Both the position numbers and the translations under genes were made by a program. A stretch of 64,000 nt of DNA, from NCBI GenBank assembly GCA_963970005.1, contig CAXAMN010026694.1, forward strand, positions 1,207,083 to 1,271,082, read 5' to 3'. A model generated the notes under the pieces. That model saw nothing but the letters and a program-made list of their open reading frames with translations. It searched no databases and was not told the origin of the DNA. The stretch is from Durusdinium trenchii. Taxonomy: Eukaryota; Sar; Dinophyceae; Suessiales; Symbiodiniaceae. Position 1 is the stretch's first letter; every line of letters begins with the position of its first letter. Below, piece by piece: positions 21,442 through 31,671 of the stretch.

Positions 21442-24038
21442 TGTAGTTTGCCCAGCTCAATCAGCCCTCTCGCCGGGACGATAGGTTCAATGTGCCCTTC
21501 CACCAGAATAGTTCCAGTCACCGGACGTCGTCGAAGCCACACTCGTCCATGTGCCAGATCAACCGGGGCCTCCTCCGCCTCCTCGATTTCCTGGCGAGAA
21601 CCTTTTCGAAGTGGGTGGGTTGCTCCTCCGTCCAATAGGCCAACCTTGCCCATCATTCCCTCGTCATCCATTGACAAGGTTAAAGGCTCCAACGATTTGC
21701 ACTGCACCGCCATGAGTCGAGCTCTTTGGAGGGGCTTCAACAAAGCCGACGCCTCTTCCACCAAGCCGCCCACGGAAGTCACGGTTTCTTCATTTTGGGG
21801 TGCACCACCACTAGGCTTCCCTTTTCCCCCAGTAGGCACATCCTCCACCAATGTTCTTGTCCCGGATGAAGTGGAAACATTGGCCTCCTCTCCTCCAGCA
21901 CCACCTGATTCCGGTTTTTCCGGACTGCCACTCCAGCTTCCCCCCTTGACCTTCGCCACCTTGACTGTTTCCTCCCCCTTTCCCTCCTTTTTCAGGAAAG
22001 GGCATGATGTCTTGCTATGGTTCAGGCCTGAGCAGTTGAAGCACCGATTTTCCTTTGGACTCAACCTGCAATGTTTGAATTTGCAACGGTCCCCACGCCG
22101 ACACCCTTTTTCGGTCATCCAAAACCTGCAGGCGTCTTTGTCTCCGGCACCGCCTTCCCGAAGTTCACCACCAGCTGTCCCCGTCGAGGTCATAGTCGAA
22201 GTTCCCGATGTAGGTTGAACAGCCACTGCCTTCAGTGATAGTCCCTTCCCTCCACCAGTACCAACGCCCATCGACATTTCCTCGGCTTCGGCTTGTAGGT
22301 GCTCCGCGAAGATCTTAACATTCTCAAGGGTCGGACGAGTGTCCACCAACAACTGTTGCCGACTGGTTGCCAATCGATATGCAACTTGCGCTCCAGACTT
22401 AGCCAAGTGATCCGAAGCTTTCACCAACACCCCTGCCAATACCACAGGGTCTGGAAGCGTCACCCCCAGTTCTTCCGAACGGCTCCACCACCTCATCCAT
22501 GTGCGGATGCCCTGGGCGACCTCCAGCATGTTGTTGGTCAGCTTGAGCTCCGTCAGATTTCGGATTAGGTTCATCCGCTCACTTTGTCCTCCAGGTTGAC
22601 ACTTCACGTAGAGGATGAACAACACCTGAGCTACCGTCATCTTCCGAGTCGTAACGACCTCATTCTTGACGTTCTCAGGCAACAGCAGGCTCAACATTTT
22701 ACGCTCCGTGCGAGGCCATTTGTTCGCCTCCTCCAAGCAGACAGGACCCAGACGAAGTCGTTGGAGCGGATCCGCCGTCAGCCATTCCTCATAGGCCTTG
22801 GACACGCTCTTCAAGGTCAACTGCCACCATTGACTCGCTCCCGGGCTGATCTCCGACACAATCGGCTCCAGCGTCGTGAGCCAGTCTCCAAACGCCAGCG
22901 ATGTTGCTTCAAGGCCCAACACCGGCAATTCCACTGACCGGGTTTGATCACCCAGTGATTCCTCTGGAGCCACCCATGCATTTGGCGATGTAGATGGACC
23001 AGAAACACCATTTGGAAAAATGCCGCATACTCCGTTACCCCAAGGAAGTTGTCCAGGTAACCCAGGAGGGCAAGGCCATGGGTAGACCACAGGTGTTGCA
23101 CCCGGAGCCATGGGTCCCACGTTCACGATCGGCGCCGTCACCGGTTTCGGGGCCTGCATCTCTCCACCACCTTGAACTTTGCCTCCAGGCGCCTCCACTG
23201 CGGACTGGAAAGACGAGTTCGAGCTCGGCTGACCCAACTTTTGTACTTCTTCTTGAAACCTGACCTCCGCCTCTTGTAGACATTTTGCACGAAGTAGTTC
23301 CACAGGATCAGGTACTCCACGACTGCCTTGGGCTTGATCATGTAGTTCCCGTAGTTTTTCCGCGGTCCATGGATTCACCGGCGAACTCTTCACCGAACCC
23401 TTCAGCTCCTCCCCAACACCTCGTTCAGGGAGATGATCTTGCACCGCCAGTCTCCCGCTAGCCACCGGTTCCGCCTCCATAGATGTTCCCCTCATAGTCC
23501 CACCAGCTTCACGTTGCCCCGGCAAGATCGGCATTTGTGATTGGCTTCCTCTCTCTCCCCACATCCCTGGAAGAGGCATTCCCAGGCCGGCCAACATCCC
23601 CCAGGCTTGCTCCTGGGCAGGTTGCAGCAAGCTCGGCGCCCCACCAGCACCTTCGTGCCCTCCGACTTGTCCGCCAACATGGTGTCCAGGTACAGGAGGA
23701 GGTAGTGGCCCTGTAGGCAAAGGAGGAACCACCGGCAAGAAGCTCATCGGCGGTCCTTGAGGTTCTCTAGGGACTTCACGTTCTCGGTTTTCTATCGTTC
23801 GAACCTCTTCAAGTGCAGGTCGTTCCCTTGAAGCTCCAGCCGTCAAGGCCGATGAAGTCTTCCTCAACGAGGGCGTCAACATCCGACTGGGCTCTAAGCT
23901 TTGGGCTCGTCTGGCTGGCTCCTTGGTCGTCTCCGAAGCCCTCGCTTCCTCGATCAGAGCATCCAGCCTTTCGTCCGCCGTCTGTTCTCGTCCTTTCGAC
24001 ATGGAACGTCTTCGGCGCATGTCCATGGCGGCCAACAA
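21309..24038 (-). pseudogene. Retrotransposon Gag and aspartic protease
   Basis: A 909-codon frame beginning at ATG 24038, 47 bases into the internal region. Residues 1-350 are proline-, glycine- and charge-rich. A helical Gag core lies at about 370-600. Two zinc-binding motifs follow: CX8CX5CX3H at 637-656 and the retroviral CCHC knuckle CFNCSGLNHSKTSC at 666-679. The protease site reads VGLLDGGATHPLR (D803), with Gly in place of the usual Ser/Thr after the catalytic Asp. The frame is lost near 21395 (PKR / ALRDGCPVV), where the 20692-21441 frame takes over. Confidence 0.88.
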
Positions 24039-24070
24039 CTCAGGTTTTCTGAGGTGGTCTTGCTATCTGT

Positions 24071-24085
24071 TGGGCTCATAACCCA
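24071..24085 (-). other. Primer-binding site, initiator tRNA-Met anticodon arm
   Basis: The plus strand reads TGGGCTCATAACCCA, the anticodon stem-loop of initiator tRNA-Met with its three G:C pairs and CAU anticodon. The element's own strand is therefore complementary to an internal tRNA segment, as in Drosophila copia, not to the 3' end. It abuts the 5' LTR. Confidence 0.8.
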
Positions 24086-24190
24086 TGTGAGCTGAACTGC
24101 GCTCGTTTTTCTTGAGCCAAACGTGTGCAACATTGTTGTTGCATGGATGTCGTTTTCAAGCTAGGGAGATGCCCTTTTTTTGGACTCACA
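24086..24190 (-). repeat. 5' LTR (105 bp)
   Basis: Direct repeat of 15593-15696 with one extra T in the T run at 24175-24181. Promoter elements cannot be assigned by eye. On the element's strand it contains TTTGGCTCAAG at 24121-24111. Confidence 0.9.
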
Positions 24191-24375
24191 CTTTCAATTG
24201 GCCCACACATGCCCAAAAGTCCTCTCTTTGTCCTAGCACTATATTGGTCCTGTCAACTGGTCCTTCACCTGGACCCCGCCTGTCAAATCCGGCTTTGGAA
24301 GCCAAGCATGCTGCGGCGGCGGTTTGTCCCTCGGCTCGACACCCGAAGCTTGGCTTCGGCAGAAACCTTGCTCCG

Positions 24376-24441
24376 TTCGTAGCGTCCCTGCTCCTAGTAG
24401 CGATGCCAGGAGCTCCTTGTAGCTTCTTGTTCCTAGTATCT
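24376..24441 (+). repeat. CTAGTAGC modular repeat, cluster 4
   Basis: Modules TCGTAGCGTCCCTGCTC, CTAGTAGCGATGCCAGGAGC and TTGTAGCTTCTTGTTCCTAG, 180 bp from the end of the retrotransposon. Confidence 0.8.
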
Positions 24442-24618
24442 CCCCATTGAAGCGACGCAGAAAGTCGCTGCGCTGATTTCTTCGCCTATCGGACCAAGCT
24501 TCTTTTCCAAGCGCTGTCTGTGTGCTGCAATCAGCACTGACATGCAATCAAGGAAGTCTTCCCGCGCCTGCGACCCAAACATGCGCCAGATTCGGACAGT
24601 GAACTTGATCAGACTGAC

Positions 24619-24850
24619 TTATGGACTCGTGGAGTCGAAAGCAGTTCCAAAGTGACTGTTTTGGGTGCTTCTTTGAACCAGTGTGTCTTCAGAGAGCCCT
24701 ACTAACTCTGCCAACAGCAGCTGATTCACTCTGGTGGCCTCAGAACTTCGAAGTAAAAGTGGAAGCGGCCAGCGTGCACCATCTAGGAGAACCAGGCAGG
24801 CCAGTTCGGCCTCCTCGGCCACCGCCTTATCCAAGCCGCCAAGCCAAACA
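24619..24850 (-). CDS. Coding-like exon, unknown protein
   Basis: The minus frame reads LDKAVAEEAELACLVLLDGA, then RWPLPLLLRSSEATRVNQLL and on to a TAA-type end after FDSTSP. It is helical and leucine-rich. It runs upstream without an ATG into the tandem repeat at 24850-24970. No family is recognised. Confidence 0.4.
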
Positions 24851-24970
24851 CCAGCACAGCACCAGCAACCGCAAAACCAAAACGCTGATCCACAGCCAGC
24901 ACCTGCACCTGCACCAACATCAGCACGGCAGCGGCACCCGCAAAACCAAAACGCCGATCCAAAGCCACAC
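24850..24970. repeat. Two-copy tandem repeat (CCGCAAAACCAAAACGC)
   Basis: The word CCGCAAAACCAAAACGC.GATCCA.AGCCA occurs at about 24868 and 24938, separated by CAGCACC-type repeats. On the plus strand it would encode PQNQNADP twice. Confidence 0.75.
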
Positions 24971-25002
24971 CATTGAGAAGTTAGAACCCCTATAGCCTGC
25001 AG

Positions 25003-25125
25003 CTATCTGGAGAATAACAAGCCCAAAGAATCAGCTTTGCACAAGTTGCGAAGGGCGCCAAAGCTTGATGCGCTCTCCGTGCCAGCTCGCTGTCTGAGCA
25101 AAGCCAAAGATTCCTCGTTGCCAAG
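25003..25125 (-). CDS. Coding-like terminal exon, unknown
   Basis: The minus frame reads LALGNEESLALLRQRAGTES, then SSFGALRNLCKADSLGLLFS and stops. It follows a short tandem repeat (GTAGGCCGTAGTAGG, 25135-25165) and has no ATG. Weak support. Confidence 0.3.
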   Translation of the reverse strand, partial: LGNEESLALLRQRAGTESASSFGALRNLCKADSLGLLFSR

Positions 25126-25934
25126 TGCCAGGGGGGTAGGCCGTAGTAGGCCGTAGTAGGCTCCAGTAGTGGTGGCTACTAAGCTAGGAAGCGACTGGGC
25201 TAGAACGTAGAAGGGCTCAGCCTTGATGATTTGGTTTCTATATTTTTTGGAAAAACTGAAGCAGGCAATGACGCATTGGCCAGAACAAAGTGCCAGAAAA
25301 TGATGCACGAACAAAACCCACTTCTAAATCATCTATATACTGTAATTGTATTGAGGTGCAAGAAGAGGCGGTGAGATTCAAGTCACGAAGCCCTTTCCGA
25401 ACCAAGCACCGATGCTTGGCTTCAATCCAAACAGGTTTCCCGGGTCTTCCTGCTCATGTTGCATGGCCAAGGCACCGAATATCTGCCAACCAGAAGTATC
25501 TCTGTCGCCCTCCTGAATCCGGACCTCAGTGCATGACAAGCAGACAAAAGCTGGCGCTGTCTTTTCCCAAGCACCACAAGCACAGTCCGAAAACTACCAT
25601 TCTGCTGCGATAGTAGGTGATATTTCAATCTGGTTTGTCTGCCCTATTGAAGTTTGCAAGTGAGTGTGTCCCCTACCATTTTACTGCTTGCTGCGATTTA
25701 GGATGATGCTGCATCACGGTACCTCTATATACATGGTTTTTCATAACTTGAAGTGACATCACAATATCAAAAATACGTGATGTCCACTTTGGGGAACTTG
25801 CTTGACCGATGACTTTGATGGGCATTCAAAGGTCTGCCCCAAACCTGTTCATTAGAGTGTTGCATTTGCCCGTCAGCTCATCAGGACCCCAATGCAAAAG
25901 CCAGCCCAGGTGCAATCGGAGATGGTCAAAGTTG

Positions 25935-26710
25935 TTAGATTCGGATCCAGCGTGGCTGTTGCTCCTGCACAAAGGCCTGCACAGAATCAGCTGTCCGCCA
26001 AATTTGCATCAAATCGCTATTGCTGACTTGGTTCACAGACCGAGATGGTCTTGCCAAAAAGAGCCAAAAGGCAAATGTTCCAAGAGAGGTAAGTTGAGAT
26101 TGCAATCGACCAGACTCAAAGCGAAATGTAAAGAACCATGCTGCGAAACATTTCATCCACAGGTTATGATGTTGTGTAGCAGCAAAAAGCACGCGTGTCT
26201 CCTGGTCCATTGATAACCCGGCATTGCAAGCCGGAAAGGACAAGCTCCACAAAATGTCTGGTCCTTCTCGTTAGCTCCTGGACAGATTTGTGCTCTAAAA
26301 GCACTTGCCCTCTGGGGCAACTTCTCAAAGGGTCGAAGCAAGAGAAACACAACTATCTTTTGTGAAAGGCAGGGCTGCAAAGGCTGTCGGAGCTTCACAG
26401 GCTGACAGAGCTTCAAGCGTGTTCTGCACGCAGGGTCTCCTCGCGATACTGCTCCCATGCAGACAGCATTAGGAGAGCCTGAACCATGAACCATCCGGAG
26501 GGACACATGCCGGTTCTACAGACTCCATGACTTCAGAGTTGTGGCTGGGTATTGGGACTTGACAAGCTGCTAGATCTGAATGTCTTGAATGTCTTTCCCG
26601 GCCTCACTGTCAAAGGCGGGTGACAAAGCCTTCATCCAATCAGGTATCTCTGGGTTGCGTGACCAGGACTCCTGTGAAGGCAGCTTCCCCTGGTCGCCCA
26701 AAACGAAACA
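25935..26710 (-). CDS. Multi-exon gene, unknown function
   Basis: Four coding-like minus-strand stretches in order. About 26710-26570 follows GGCGACCAG plus G and reads SRNPEIPDWMKALSPAFDSE and AGKDIQDIQ. About 26478-26410 follows CAG plus G and reads ALLMLSAWEQYREETLRAEH. About 26320-26200 reads VLLEHKSVQELTRRTRHFVE and LVLSGLQCRVINGPGDTR. About 26060-25935 reads SVNQVSNSDLMQIWRTADSV and ends PRWIRI*. The segments are helical and charged and look like one protein. No domain name can be given. Confidence 0.45.
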
Positions 26711-27042
26711 GCGATTCCTGACAGCGTGCTGTCCTGACAGCGTTTCCGCTGCGGCAACAGCGACACCTCATCGCCTCCCGTGCTTGAAGCAACGAAAGCA
26801 AATAGCAATGGCCTCCAACCTAAGAGTGATGGCCTCCAACCTACCAGGCATGGTCACCAACTACTTCTTGCGTTGGAAGGTGCCTGTGGTCCCAGAATTG
26901 CTGGTGCAGCAGTGGCAAAGGGTTTGGCGACTTTGGCTTTGGCCCATAGCATCAGCATTCGGCGTCGAAGCAAGGGAATCAAAGAAAGCTCAATTGAAGA
27001 ACATGATATGATGTGTTTCTTCCTCCTTGAACCTCACTCCAG

Positions 27043-28370
27043 CTATTTGCCATTTTCGCACAAACAAACCAGGCTTGTTTCTTCCTCACTGCCAATTGCT
27101 TTGCGAAATGGAATGCATGGTCTGAGCATATTGTCCAATAAGTTCCAAGTTTGCATCAGGTTTGCAAGGCAGGTGGGAACTTCTCCACTTGAGCACGCAG
27201 CTGACGGTTCAAAAGCTCGCTCATTGGTGAAAAAGAAGCGACGGTCGCTGGGTGGAGCGAGCGGGGAGCGACCCACTCCACTTGGTCTCACGGTGCCTCA
27301 CTGTGCCCAGCTTGCCACATCCATCGCGCCCATCTCCTGTGGAGTTTGCTAAGGACAGCGCACAGTCTTCGTGCTAAAGTCACTATGTGGAAATGCTGTG
27401 AAAATACAGTCTATACGTGTCTTATCATGTCTTTATAAAGCAGGTCCTGTTCAGGTTGATTTGGCGATGACTTGATGAATTTCGCATTTACAATGCACCA
27501 CCATTCACTGTTTTCCCTTGGCGGCTGGGGCCCTCGACCTGATTGTGGAAAGGGCTCCAAAAGGCAAGCCTCTTTCAGCTGCAGGCGTCTCCGAGGGTAC
27601 TACGGGCGACTCACGGCAGCTCCAGCGAGAATGCCAACTTCCCTTACGCCTCTTCTTTTCAGTCTAATACCAGTCCTACACCGAGTAGGATCAATATTCT
27701 TTGAGATTTCAGTGACTGGAGGCACACGACAAGCCCCCTCCAAGTGGAATGCAGACCTTCCGCTTAGCCAGCCAGATTGAGCACGGGAAACTTATCCACA
27801 AACCAAAATCATTGAATGATTCTGTATGACGGCCTATCTCTTGGTCACTGACCTGAAAATATCTATCCTTCCGTGATAGGACTGCATGATCAATCCAGCT
27901 ACAAGTTGGTCTTGGTGAGGTTGGGGAATGCTAAACTGCTAGATATCTTTGATCATTCATCGTGTGCCATCGTGTGCCAACAAATGGTGCATCATCCCCA
28001 GCGGAATGTCATTTCGCTAAAGAACACCGTTTTTCAGTGAAATCAACACCGAACAGGTCCGAACATGTCCGAACACCTCGCACTCGAGCCTCTGCTGCCA
28101 CGGACGCCAAGGACAAATGCAGAGACACGACATGGGGGTCCTTGCCATCAGGAAGTTGAATCCGTATCAAGGTGCCATATGCAATGAGAGAATGTCAGCA
28201 TTGATTTCTCTCCTGCAAGACGCCTGTCAAACTGCAGGTCTCTTCAAAACGAAAGCGGCAAAGTTCAGAGCCGCAAGGTGAGCACCTGCACCGCTGGGGC
28301 AAAGTTGCAAGGTCGGCATCTGAATTGTTCAAATCCGCGTCAGGGAGGAAATGACAGACGTACAGTACAT
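27043..28370. other. Stretch with no confident gene
   Basis: A minus frame at 27043-27291 (ANLMQTWNLLDNMLRPCIPF) looks partly natural but has no clear splice borders. The rest, to 28370, shows only short unconvincing frames. A short CTCCAACCTA pair of the modular repeat family lies at 26811-26850. Confidence 0.4.
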
Positions 28371-28374
28371 CTAA

Positions 28375-28522
28375 ACGCATGATTGATCATATCATCATAT
28401 CTGTCCACATGGAAGATGAGGAACTCCATCTTTCTCCTTGGAGAGTTGCTGTCCAAACTCGCAGCTCTTTTCATCTCCTTTTTGATTTTTCTTGATGACA
28501 GGATTTCATCTCGAAGCCCTAA
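28375..28522 (-). CDS. Coding-like basic exon
   Basis: After CACTTTAG plus G the minus frame reads LRDEILSSRKIKKEMKRAAS, then SPRRKMEFLIFHVDRYDDMI. It is strongly charged. The hydrophobic plus-strand frame opposite it is the expected shadow. No family is recognised. Confidence 0.35.
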
Positions 28523-29229
28523 AGTGCTGGACATGTGCCCTGGAAACATGTTCACACCCACCCAGCTTCAACCACCTTTAAGCAAAAGGCGCAGGGTACA
28601 GAGGTGCTGGCCTCCACCAAGGTCCGTCTCCATCGTGCTTTTGCAAGCACACAGGACACTGCCCTAGCTCGCAGCTTGGGCACTAAGTCATGGGTGAAAG
28701 AAAGTATGTGTGACGTGTGCATGTCCGTGTAGCCCGTTCAATCTTCATTTCCTCTGAACGCAGGTCTCTTTGGCTCTGGTGAAAGGAGGCAATGTTCCCT
28801 TCCAAAGTGCAGGTGTCATCTTGCTGAGCAAAAGGGGCACCTGAGCTAAGACCAATCTGACTTCTACCTACGTCCCTACCTACCATGCTTTGATTTGGAG
28901 TCGTGACCGGCTCGCAAGCACGATGCAAATTTGCTCTTGTCGGCCCTTGTTTTCTGCGCCATGCCCTTGCCCCTTAAACTTAAACAAACACAAAAAAGAA
29001 GCTGGCATCAACGAAGACCTCCACTTATTCCATCATTCTGATATGCAATCCCAGCAAGGATTGCATGTACCTTCGAGACGAGTCTTGCAAGACTCCACAG
29101 GATACCAGTTGTTGAATTTATTCCATGGTGCTCAATATCTGAGTCTGCCTACTTGCCATCATCTGATCTCGATTATCTGAGCATTGCAGCCAAGCTGTTC
29201 CATCACCACAAAATCTGCGGAACTCAGAG

Positions 29230-29325
29230 CTCACAGCACGCACTTGGAGTATCTTGAAAGTATACACGGACGTCGTGCTTCATCAGAATAGGCACGACTG
29301 CTGTCCCATATTTTGCGATCACGAA
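29230..29325 (-). CDS. Coding-like exon, unknown
   Basis: The minus frame reads VIAKYGTAVVPILMKHDVRV and YFQDTPS. The peptide looks natural, but borders and partner exons are unknown. Confidence 0.35.
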
Positions 29326-29591
29326 CCAAAGCAGAAAAGTGTGCTCGATCCAGGTGTGTGAATGTATGTGAGTCTGTCTGTACTTGTCTCACTGACCTCT
29401 GATCTGATGAAGTGTGTTGACAAGACCATCACAATAAGGCTGGACAATCATCCCACTAGATGCAAACCTATCACTAGCAATCTGTTCTTATAGCTGGTCA
29501 AATGGCAATACAAGGAGACTTGGCGTTCCTGCCTTCAGGCATCATCAAGAAGACTGATATCTGGCGCCAAATCACCTGCATCAAGTCTTTT

Positions 29592-30058
29592 TGTTGGATG
29601 ATTTTGACTCTAGTTCCCCGCTCAAGTTTTCCTGTGACTTTGCCTGGAAAACGTCGTCGCTGGATTCCAATTGTTCCTGCGGTACTCTATATTGAACTGC
29701 AATAAAATTGTTTCTATGCGTTTACCCTTGGTTGATGGTAATGTATATAGTTTAAGCTAATGTCTGTCTGCTTGATGAATTATTTGGAAATACATCCATT
29801 ACAAAAAAATATTGAGGCGTGAGCGGCATGAATGTGACTTGGTAAACTGTTTGACACTTCACATTGGATCAACCGTTGCGCCCCATCTGCACAGTCAGTC
29901 CCATTGGGCACCACGGCTTTAAGAAGTCTCACTGTGAGGGCAAGGCTTGTTGTGCGGGGGTGCCCGAGGGCAACATTAGTGATCTTCGTCCTGCTCCAGC
30001 CGCTTTAGAAGCGCTGGCAAAAGCAGCTTTGTAGCATAGCTGGGCGCAACGAGCCTAG
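29592..30058 (-). CDS. Two coding-like exons, unknown protein(s)
   Basis: About 30055-29980, after CCCTCTAG plus G, reads LVAPSYATKLLLPALLKRLE and ends QDEDH*. About 29685-29592 reads VPQEQLESSDDVFQAKSQEN and ends SGELESKSSNKKT*. Both end in stops, so they may be C-termini of two neighbouring genes. No domain is recognised. Confidence 0.4.
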
Positions 30059-30962
30059 AGGGCAAAACGGGCACATGAGGTACTGTAGATGGTCGAGCCA
30101 CGCGCGCCAGTCGTGACTGTCTGTATACGTAAAAACATATCGCCGGGTTAACAACTGCGCTGGCGTTTTGGCCTTTTTGGGTTGTCAACTTGGATCAGGC
30201 TGTTGAAGAAACGGCTCAAAACCTGCGTTTCCGAGCATGTGTCTTCTGCAAACTAGGCCCTCACGCGGTCTCTCCATTGGCGTCTATTTACAGCGCGCTC
30301 TATTGCGGATTCGGAAAATGAATCACGCGGTCCCTCTCCCCGCGCCAGCACCCAAGCTCGAAAACGCACACGCGCAGCTCTTCCTATACTTGAAGTAAGA
30401 ACCCCACTATAGCTCACGCTATCTGGCAAATAATTGAGGCAGTTGCGATGTCATTGGCAGGTTCTGTGTTCAATTTCTGGTTTCAGGTGGGACGCTCTTT
30501 TGGGAACATTGTTTGTTTTCTTTTCTTTGTTGATAAAATCACGTCTGACATACACGCAGTGGGCGGCTCCATATCAAGTCTCAGCGGCGCATCGCCTTGC
30601 GACGTGAGGCCCCATGCGGCTCAAGCGCCAGGACAAAACCAACAGGATTGGCCCCAGGAACCTTTTCTGCACCAATGACCAACAGCCCAGGCCTCGAGGC
30701 AGCAACAGCCAGCAGCAACCCAATCAACCCAACATCGATCAGAATCTAGAACGGTCTCCACTAATCCTTTGCATGGGGTCTCTCGCATCACAACACCAAC
30801 CAGAACTGTAACAATCAAGTGCCTACGTTCACCTGAAACAGGGGGTCAGGTGGATGTGGCGAACAAACCAAACGAAGCAACAACACCAGCACGCGCGCAC
30901 GCACACACACCACACAACACCTACATCCTTAAACTGACACACATATCACGTTCCAAACAAAA

Positions 30963-31059
30963 ATGCGACGTCATAATTGAAGCACACCCCAAAAATGTCA
31001 TCTTCCAAAGCGCACGCTCGTGTGACATCATCTTGGAAGCACATCCAAACCAACGTCAT
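30963..31059 (+). repeat. Two-copy imperfect tandem repeat
   Basis: TGCGACGTCATAATTGAAGC and TGTGACATCATCTTGGAAGC begin two copies of about 57 and 39 bases. One plus frame would encode CDVIIEAHPKNVI and CDIILEAHPNQ. No gene is otherwise supported between 30.1 and 31.6 kb. Confidence 0.6.
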
Positions 31060-31671
31060 TAGTCCCCCGCCCTTAACCCCCCCCCCCATCCCTTCAACGG
31101 AACATATCAAACATCAACCCGCACGCATGCCTGCGAATGTCATCCAAGGAGAAAAATTGCAACTTCGTAGGGGTCGCAAACAACGTTGGCGAAAGCAAGC
31201 GCACCTTGCACACCTCTTCAACAGTGGGGTGCAATGGCGGCCCTTCCAGCAATCCCAAGTTGAAGGCATTTCTTGTCTCCATTCTCATCTGTCCACTTTA
31301 TCAATCAAGTCGCATCAGCCTCAACAACTCCACTCAAGCGTTTCTTCCCAGCACCGCGCTTCGCGGTTCCACAAAGTTGCCGTGACTTGACCTAAATGAA
31401 CCTTTCCCTTTCGAACTTCCTTGCAGCCCCAACTCACAAGCCGACTCATCGTTTGGCAGAGGCAAAGTCTTTGCAGCTTCACAAGAGCGAGGGCTGCGGG
31501 CAAGGACAATCTCACGCCATCCATGTACGCTTGGCAATCAGCGCGTCGAGAACATTGTTGTCGCCCACGCACTGCATTGGTTGCGCTTGAAGGAGGCCTC
31601 CGCACTCACACCTGGTACACGCAAACATTTTACGCGCGTCAGGAAATGCGCTTTCATTTTCGTTAAACTGC

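Larger units (their letters stand above)
15586..24195 (-). mobile_element. Ty1/copia LTR retrotransposon with methyltransferase-like insert
   Basis: The element runs on the minus strand, 5' LTR at 24086-24190 and 3' LTR at 15593-15696. Candidate 5-bp target duplications CTTTC lie at 15586-15590 and 24191-24195; two bases (CA) separate the left copy from the LTR. The coding order is gag, zinc fingers, aspartic protease, methyltransferase-like region, integrase, reverse transcriptase, RNase H, C-terminal extension. Integrase before RT places it in Ty1/copia. Start at 24038 to final stop at 15724 would be about 2,770 codons if continuous, but eight frame changes break it (near 21395, 20692, 20315, 19780, 18855, 18565, 17800, 16240). 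The LTRs are identical except one T in a T6/T7 run, so the copy is young or recently gene-converted. Confidence 0.95.

Noticed and set aside
15619..24450. Plus-strand open frames inside the retrotransposon (for example 15619-16329 and 21406-22218)
   Set aside because: They are opposite strong minus-strand polyprotein frames and contain no domain.
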